From the NCBI GenBank assembly GCA_947632685.1, contig CANRQD010000053.1:1-8900 (forward strand): a DNA stretch of 8,900 nucleotides, read 5' to 3'. This stretch comes from an uncultured Bacilli bacterium. GTDB taxonomy: Bacteria > Bacillota_I > Bacilli_A > RF39 > UBA660. Positions within the stretch are counted from its first letter, which is position 1; the number at the start of each line of letters is the position of its first letter. Below the pieces are notes generated by a model. The model had not been told where the DNA came from. It was given only the letters and a program-made list of their open reading frames with translations, and did not search any database. Shown in pieces: positions 6,487 to 8,900 of the stretch. The translations under genes and the position numbers were made by a program.

Positions 6487-6509
6487 AGTAACTTGCTAGT
6501 TACTTTTTT
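6487..6509 (+). terminator. Rho-independent terminator of the aminopeptidase gene
   Basis: AGTAACT (6487-6493) pairs perfectly with AGTTACT (6498-6504) around a TGCT loop, and the T-run continues to 6509. It stands 23 bases after the stop codon and before the next promoter. Confidence 0.75.
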
Positions 6510-6517
6510 AAATTTTA

Positions 6518-6526
6518 TGATATAAT
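6518..6526 (+). promoter_or_regulatory. Extended -10 promoter for the Mbeg1-like gene
   Basis: TGATATAAT (6518-6526) is a consensus extended -10 box. There is no convincing -35 at 17 bp, where the upstream terminator lies. Transcription would start near 6533, so the transcript has almost no leader before ATG 6542 and the AGGTGG at 6532-6537 would sit at its 5' end. Confidence 0.5.
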
Positions 6527-6541
6527 TTAGTAGGTGGTAGT

Positions 6542-7648
6542 ATGAGTAATATATATGATTATTTAGATAAGTATGGTAACAAAACATTTGATGAAATTGA
6601 ATATACTGAAATAGACAATATAATATTTACTCAAATACTATATATGAATTTTAATGATATAGTAAGTCCATCTGAAGATAAGATTAACTTAAAAGAAGCT
6701 GCCAATATATTTATTAGTAAAGGTCGTAAATGTTTTATAAGAAAGGCATATAACTTATTAGTAGCAATAAAAGATAAACCCAGATATAAAAATTTATTAC
6801 TTTCAAACTATATATATAAATTAACAGAAGATGAACAATTTGGCGCTATGACTATAGATATTAATGATAAATTAAGATGTGTTGTTTTTGAAGGAACAGA
6901 TAATACTATAATAGGTTGGAAAGAAGATTTTAGTATATCTTATCTTTCATTAATACCTGCTGCTAAAGATGCTATAAAGTATTTAAAAAAAGTATCTAAA
7001 TTTAATAAAAATATTATAGTAACAGGTCATTCTAAAGGAGGATATTTAGCTATAATTTCAGCTATATATTCTAATATGTTTATAAAATATAAACTAAAAA
7101 AAATATATTCCTTGGATGGTCCTGGTATAAAAAAAGAAGAACTTATATCTAGAAAATTCAACTCAATAAAAGGAAAATATATAAAAATAATACCAAAATC
7201 TAGTATTGTAGGTAAATTATTTTATGATATAGATGATCCTATTGTATGTAATACTAAAACAATGGGATTTGTAGGACACTCAGTATTTTATTGGACTTTA
7301 GATAATGATAAATTCAAAAGAGATAAATTAACTAAATATAGTATAGATTTAGATAATTATTTTACTGCTTGGCTTGAAAGTTATAATAAAGAAGATCTCG
7401 AGTATTTTAGTAATTATATTTTCAATTTATTAGATAATTATAATATTAAATTAACAGAAGATATAAAAAATATAAATAAAAAAAATTATATAGATATAAT
7501 TGATAATTTAAGAAAAATTGATCCTAAATTTAAAAATATGTTAAAGGACTTTTTATATTATGTTAAAAATTATTATATTGGTGATATGAAAAGAAATATA
7601 CCTTTGATATCAAATATTTATGATAAGCTAGTAAAAAATGAAATATAA
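6542..7648 (+). CDS. Mbeg1-like (DUF2974) alpha/beta-hydrolase, lipase-like
   Basis: This is a cytoplasmic alpha/beta-hydrolase of the DUF2974 (Mbeg1-like) family, related to class-3 lipases. FEGTD at 116-120 followed by W126 and D129 is the family oxyanion-loop motif. GHSKGG at 162-167 is the nucleophile elbow with S164 as the probable nucleophile. D192 in SLDGPG is the likely acid, and H246 in MGFVGHS the likely base. There is no signal peptide and no membrane helix. Residues 1-100 carry the family N-terminal region (IYDYLDKYGNKTFDEI is typical), and about 100 lysine- and asparagine-rich residues follow the catalytic core. The substrate is unknown. Lipase or esterase activity is assumed from the fold. 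The start is supported by AGGTGG at 6532-6537. No terminator is visible after it, so it may read into the acyltransferase gene. Confidence 0.9.
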   Translation: MSNIYDYLDKYGNKTFDEIEYTEIDNIIFTQILYMNFNDIVSPSEDKINLKEAANIFISKGRKCFIRKAYNLLVAIKDKPRYKNLLLSNYIYKLTEDEQFGAMTIDINDKLRCVVFEGTDNTIIGWKEDFSISYLSLIPAAKDAIKYLKKVSKFNKNIIVTGHSKGGYLAIISAIYSNMFIKYKLKKIYSLDGPGIKKEELISRKFNSIKGKYIKIIPKSSIVGKLFYDIDDPIVCNTKTMGFVGHSVFYWTLDNDKFKRDKLTKYSIDLDNYFTAWLESYNKEDLEYFSNYIFNLLDNYNIKLTEDIKNINKKNYIDIIDNLRKIDPKFKNMLKDFLYYVKNYYIGDMKRNIPLISNIYDKLVKNEI

Positions 7649-7652
7649 TTAG

Positions 7653-7661
7653 TGATATAAT
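7653..7661 (+). promoter_or_regulatory. Possible extended -10 promoter ahead of the acyltransferase gene
   Basis: TGATATAAT (7653-7661) matches the extended -10 seen before the Mbeg1-like gene. There is no good -35. TATTAT at 7712-7717 is an alternative -10, also without a well-placed -35. Read-through from the preceding gene is equally possible, since no terminator lies between them. Confidence 0.3.
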
Positions 7662-7737
7662 TGTAATGATAATGAATTTAGTATTTGTGTAAATAATTTA
7701 AATAAAGATAGTATTATATGGAGTATGGTGAACTATA

Positions 7738-8724
7738 ATGAGTAAAAATTTAAGGAGAGTAGGTCATATTGATGTAGCTAGAGGAATTGCTATTATTTTA
7801 ATGGTATTTGGTCATGGTATACCAGTAGATATTAGAAGAAGTATGATTTTCTCGTTTCATATGCCAATTTTTATTATTATTAGTGGTATGTTTTTTGATG
7901 ATTCAAGAACATTAAAAGAAGTTATAGTTAATATATTAAAAAAATTAGTATTACCTATTTTTGTGACATATTTTGTTTATTATATAATAACATATTCGCG
8001 AGGTAATCCTATAAATATATTTGTAATTATTAAACAATTATTACTAGCACAATATTATTTACATACTTTTTTTCCTGATATACCATCAATTGATTTTCTT
8101 TATTTTTTAGCACTTTTAGCTAGTTTAAGGATTTTATTTTATTTTGTTATAAAAATTTTTAATAAAGATATTATTAATAGTGGATTATTTTGCTTATTTT
8201 TATCGTTTTTAGGATTATATTTAAATAAATGTGGGATACATCTTCCATGGAGTCTTGATATTGCTTTTACAACTATTATATTTTTTTGGTTTGGATATTT
8301 ATGTAGAAATGATAAAGAACTTCAAAAATTAGATTTAAAAAAAATTTCAATATTGTTGTTAATTTATATAGTAGGATTACAATTTGGTAGTATGGAGATG
8401 GCTATATGTGTATATCCTAACTATTTATGCTTTATTAATTCAATATGTGGTTCTTTGCTTGTACTTAAAATTTGTTATTATATTAATAAATATTATAGTT
8501 GTATATCAAAAATATTACAGTGGTATGGAAAAAATTCTATTATAATTTTATGTACTCATCTATTAGAAAAAAGATTAATTGATTATAGTCTATTAGGTAT
8601 AGATAATGGCTATATAGTGTGTTCTATAGAAGTAATAGTTATTACAATTATGGTTTTTTCAATATGTAAAATTACCAATTTTATATCTAGAAAAATTATA
8701 AAGGAAAATATTTATGTTAGTTAA
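7738..8724 (+). CDS. Acyltransferase 3 family membrane protein (fucose 4-O-acetylase/OatA-like core)
   Basis: This polytopic membrane enzyme of the acyltransferase-3 family transfers an acyl group, usually acetyl, to a sugar or another envelope molecule. Family signs are HIDVARGIAIILMVFGHG at residues 10-27 (with R15 and H26), FSFHMPIFIIISG at 38-50 (H41), PWSLDIAFTTIIFFWFGY at about 170-187, and GKNSIIILCTH at 264-274. About nine or ten hydrophobic segments span the whole length, with no extra SGNH esterase domain of the OatA type. At 328 aa it is the size of COG3594-like members. The acceptor cannot be deduced; peptidoglycan, teichoic acid or a surface glycan are candidates. The start is set by GGTGA at 7727-7731 and an in-frame TGA inside it. 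The gene ends in a terminator overlapping its last codons. Confidence 0.9.
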   Translation: MSKNLRRVGHIDVARGIAIILMVFGHGIPVDIRRSMIFSFHMPIFIIISGMFFDDSRTLKEVIVNILKKLVLPIFVTYFVYYIITYSRGNPINIFVIIKQLLLAQYYLHTFFPDIPSIDFLYFLALLASLRILFYFVIKIFNKDIINSGLFCLFLSFLGLYLNKCGIHLPWSLDIAFTTIIFFWFGYLCRNDKELQKLDLKKISILLLIYIVGLQFGSMEMAICVYPNYLCFINSICGSLLVLKICYYINKYYSCISKILQWYGKNSIIILCTHLLEKRLIDYSLLGIDNGYIVCSIEVIVITIMVFSICKITNFISRKIIKENIYVS

Positions 8725-8750
8725 TTAAATTTATAATTTTTCTTTTTTTT
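8689..8750 (+). terminator. Rho-independent terminator with a 14-bp AT-rich stem
   Basis: AGAAAAATTATAAA (8689-8702) is a perfect inverted repeat of TTTATAATTTTTCT (8730-8743), with a 27-base loop, and eight T residues run from 8743 to 8750. The left arm is inside the acyltransferase gene (stop at 8722-8724). The stem has only two G-C pairs, but its length and the T-tract support a terminator. Confidence 0.6.
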
Positions 8751-8789
8751 ATTCATATTATAAAAGTTTACAATAAGTAATTTCCTTTA

Positions 8790-8819
8790 TTGACAAAATA
8801 TTTGATAATAGAGTATTAT
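8790..8819 (+). promoter_or_regulatory. Sigma-A type promoter for the prepilin-like gene
   Basis: TTGACA (8790-8795) is a perfect -35 consensus, and TATTAT (8814-8819) follows after an 18-bp spacer. A start near 8826 would leave a leader of about 28 bases before ATG 8854. Confidence 0.7.
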
Positions 8820-8853
8820 AAATTTAATAGGATATAGAATTATGGTGAAGTAA

Positions 8854-8900
8854 ATGAAAAAGATAAGAAATAATAAGGGATTTACATTAGTAGAGATATT
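8854..8900 (+). CDS. Type IV prepilin-like protein, N-terminal methylation motif (partial, runs off the window)
   Basis: Only the first 15 codons are present: MKKIRNNKGFTLVEI. This is the class III signal of type IV pilins and pseudopilins: a short basic leader ending in glycine (G9), cleavage before F10, and the glutamate at mature position 5 (E14). A prepilin peptidase would cut and methylate it, and the product would enter a pilus, a competence pseudopilus (ComGC/ComGD type) or a related fibre. Which one cannot be told from the visible part. A TAA directly precedes the ATG (8851-8853), which fixes the start. GGTGAAG at 8844-8850 is the likely ribosome binding site, rather close to the ATG. 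It has its own promoter and follows a terminator, so it begins a new unit. Confidence 0.85.
   Translation, partial: MKKIRNNKGFTLVEI

Noticed and set aside
1..8900. tRNA, rRNA, CRISPR array, insertion sequence or riboswitch
   Set aside because: No cloverleaf-like GC-rich stretch, no regularly spaced repeats, no transposase motif and no known riboswitch core were seen. The intergenic gaps are short and mostly filled by promoters and terminators.

Overview
The window is very AT-rich DNA from a low-GC Gram-positive bacterium, most likely an uncultured or gut-type member of the Bacilli (RF39- or Erysipelotrichales-like). The evidence is the codon bias, the AGGAGG-type ribosome binding sites, an LtaS-type lipoteichoic acid synthase, a LiaF-like protein and M29 and Mbeg1-like enzymes. 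The genus cannot be fixed from the sequence. All recognisable genes lie on the + strand. The nine complete genes end in TAA or TAG and tryptophan is TGG, so nothing suggests UGA recoding.

Layout. (1) Positions 1-163 are a leader with a GC-richer inverted repeat (42-58) and a good sigma-A promoter. (2) Positions 164-2925 hold a two-gene unit: an LTA synthase family protein and a single-pass membrane protein of unknown function, ending in a terminator that overlaps the second gene. (3) Positions 2911-3204 contain a second promoter, a strong Shine-Dalgarno sequence and what may be a decayed short gene. (4) Positions 3152-5169 are a tight four-gene operon: a two-TM protein, a TSCPD-domain protein, a small two-TM protein and a LiaF-like four-TM protein with a beta-repeat tail, closed by a hairpin terminator. 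(5) Positions 5232-6509 hold an M29 metallo-aminopeptidase with its own terminator. (6) Positions 6518-7648 hold an Mbeg1-like (DUF2974) alpha/beta hydrolase. (7) Positions 7738-8750 hold an acyltransferase-3 family membrane enzyme, ending in a long AT-only stem terminator. (8) At the right edge a consensus promoter leads into the first 15 codons of a type IV prepilin-like protein, probably the start of a pilus or competence pseudopilus locus.

Most genes act at the cell envelope: glycerophosphate polymer synthesis, LiaF-type envelope-stress proteins, an O-acyltransferase and a pilin-like protein. The aminopeptidase and the hydrolase look cytoplasmic. No mobile element, tRNA, rRNA or CRISPR array is visible. 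The least explained parts are the four-gene operon, which places a cysteine-rich cytoplasmic TSCPD protein among membrane proteins, the secreted-domain protein paired with the LTA synthase, and the possible relic gene at 2951-3136.
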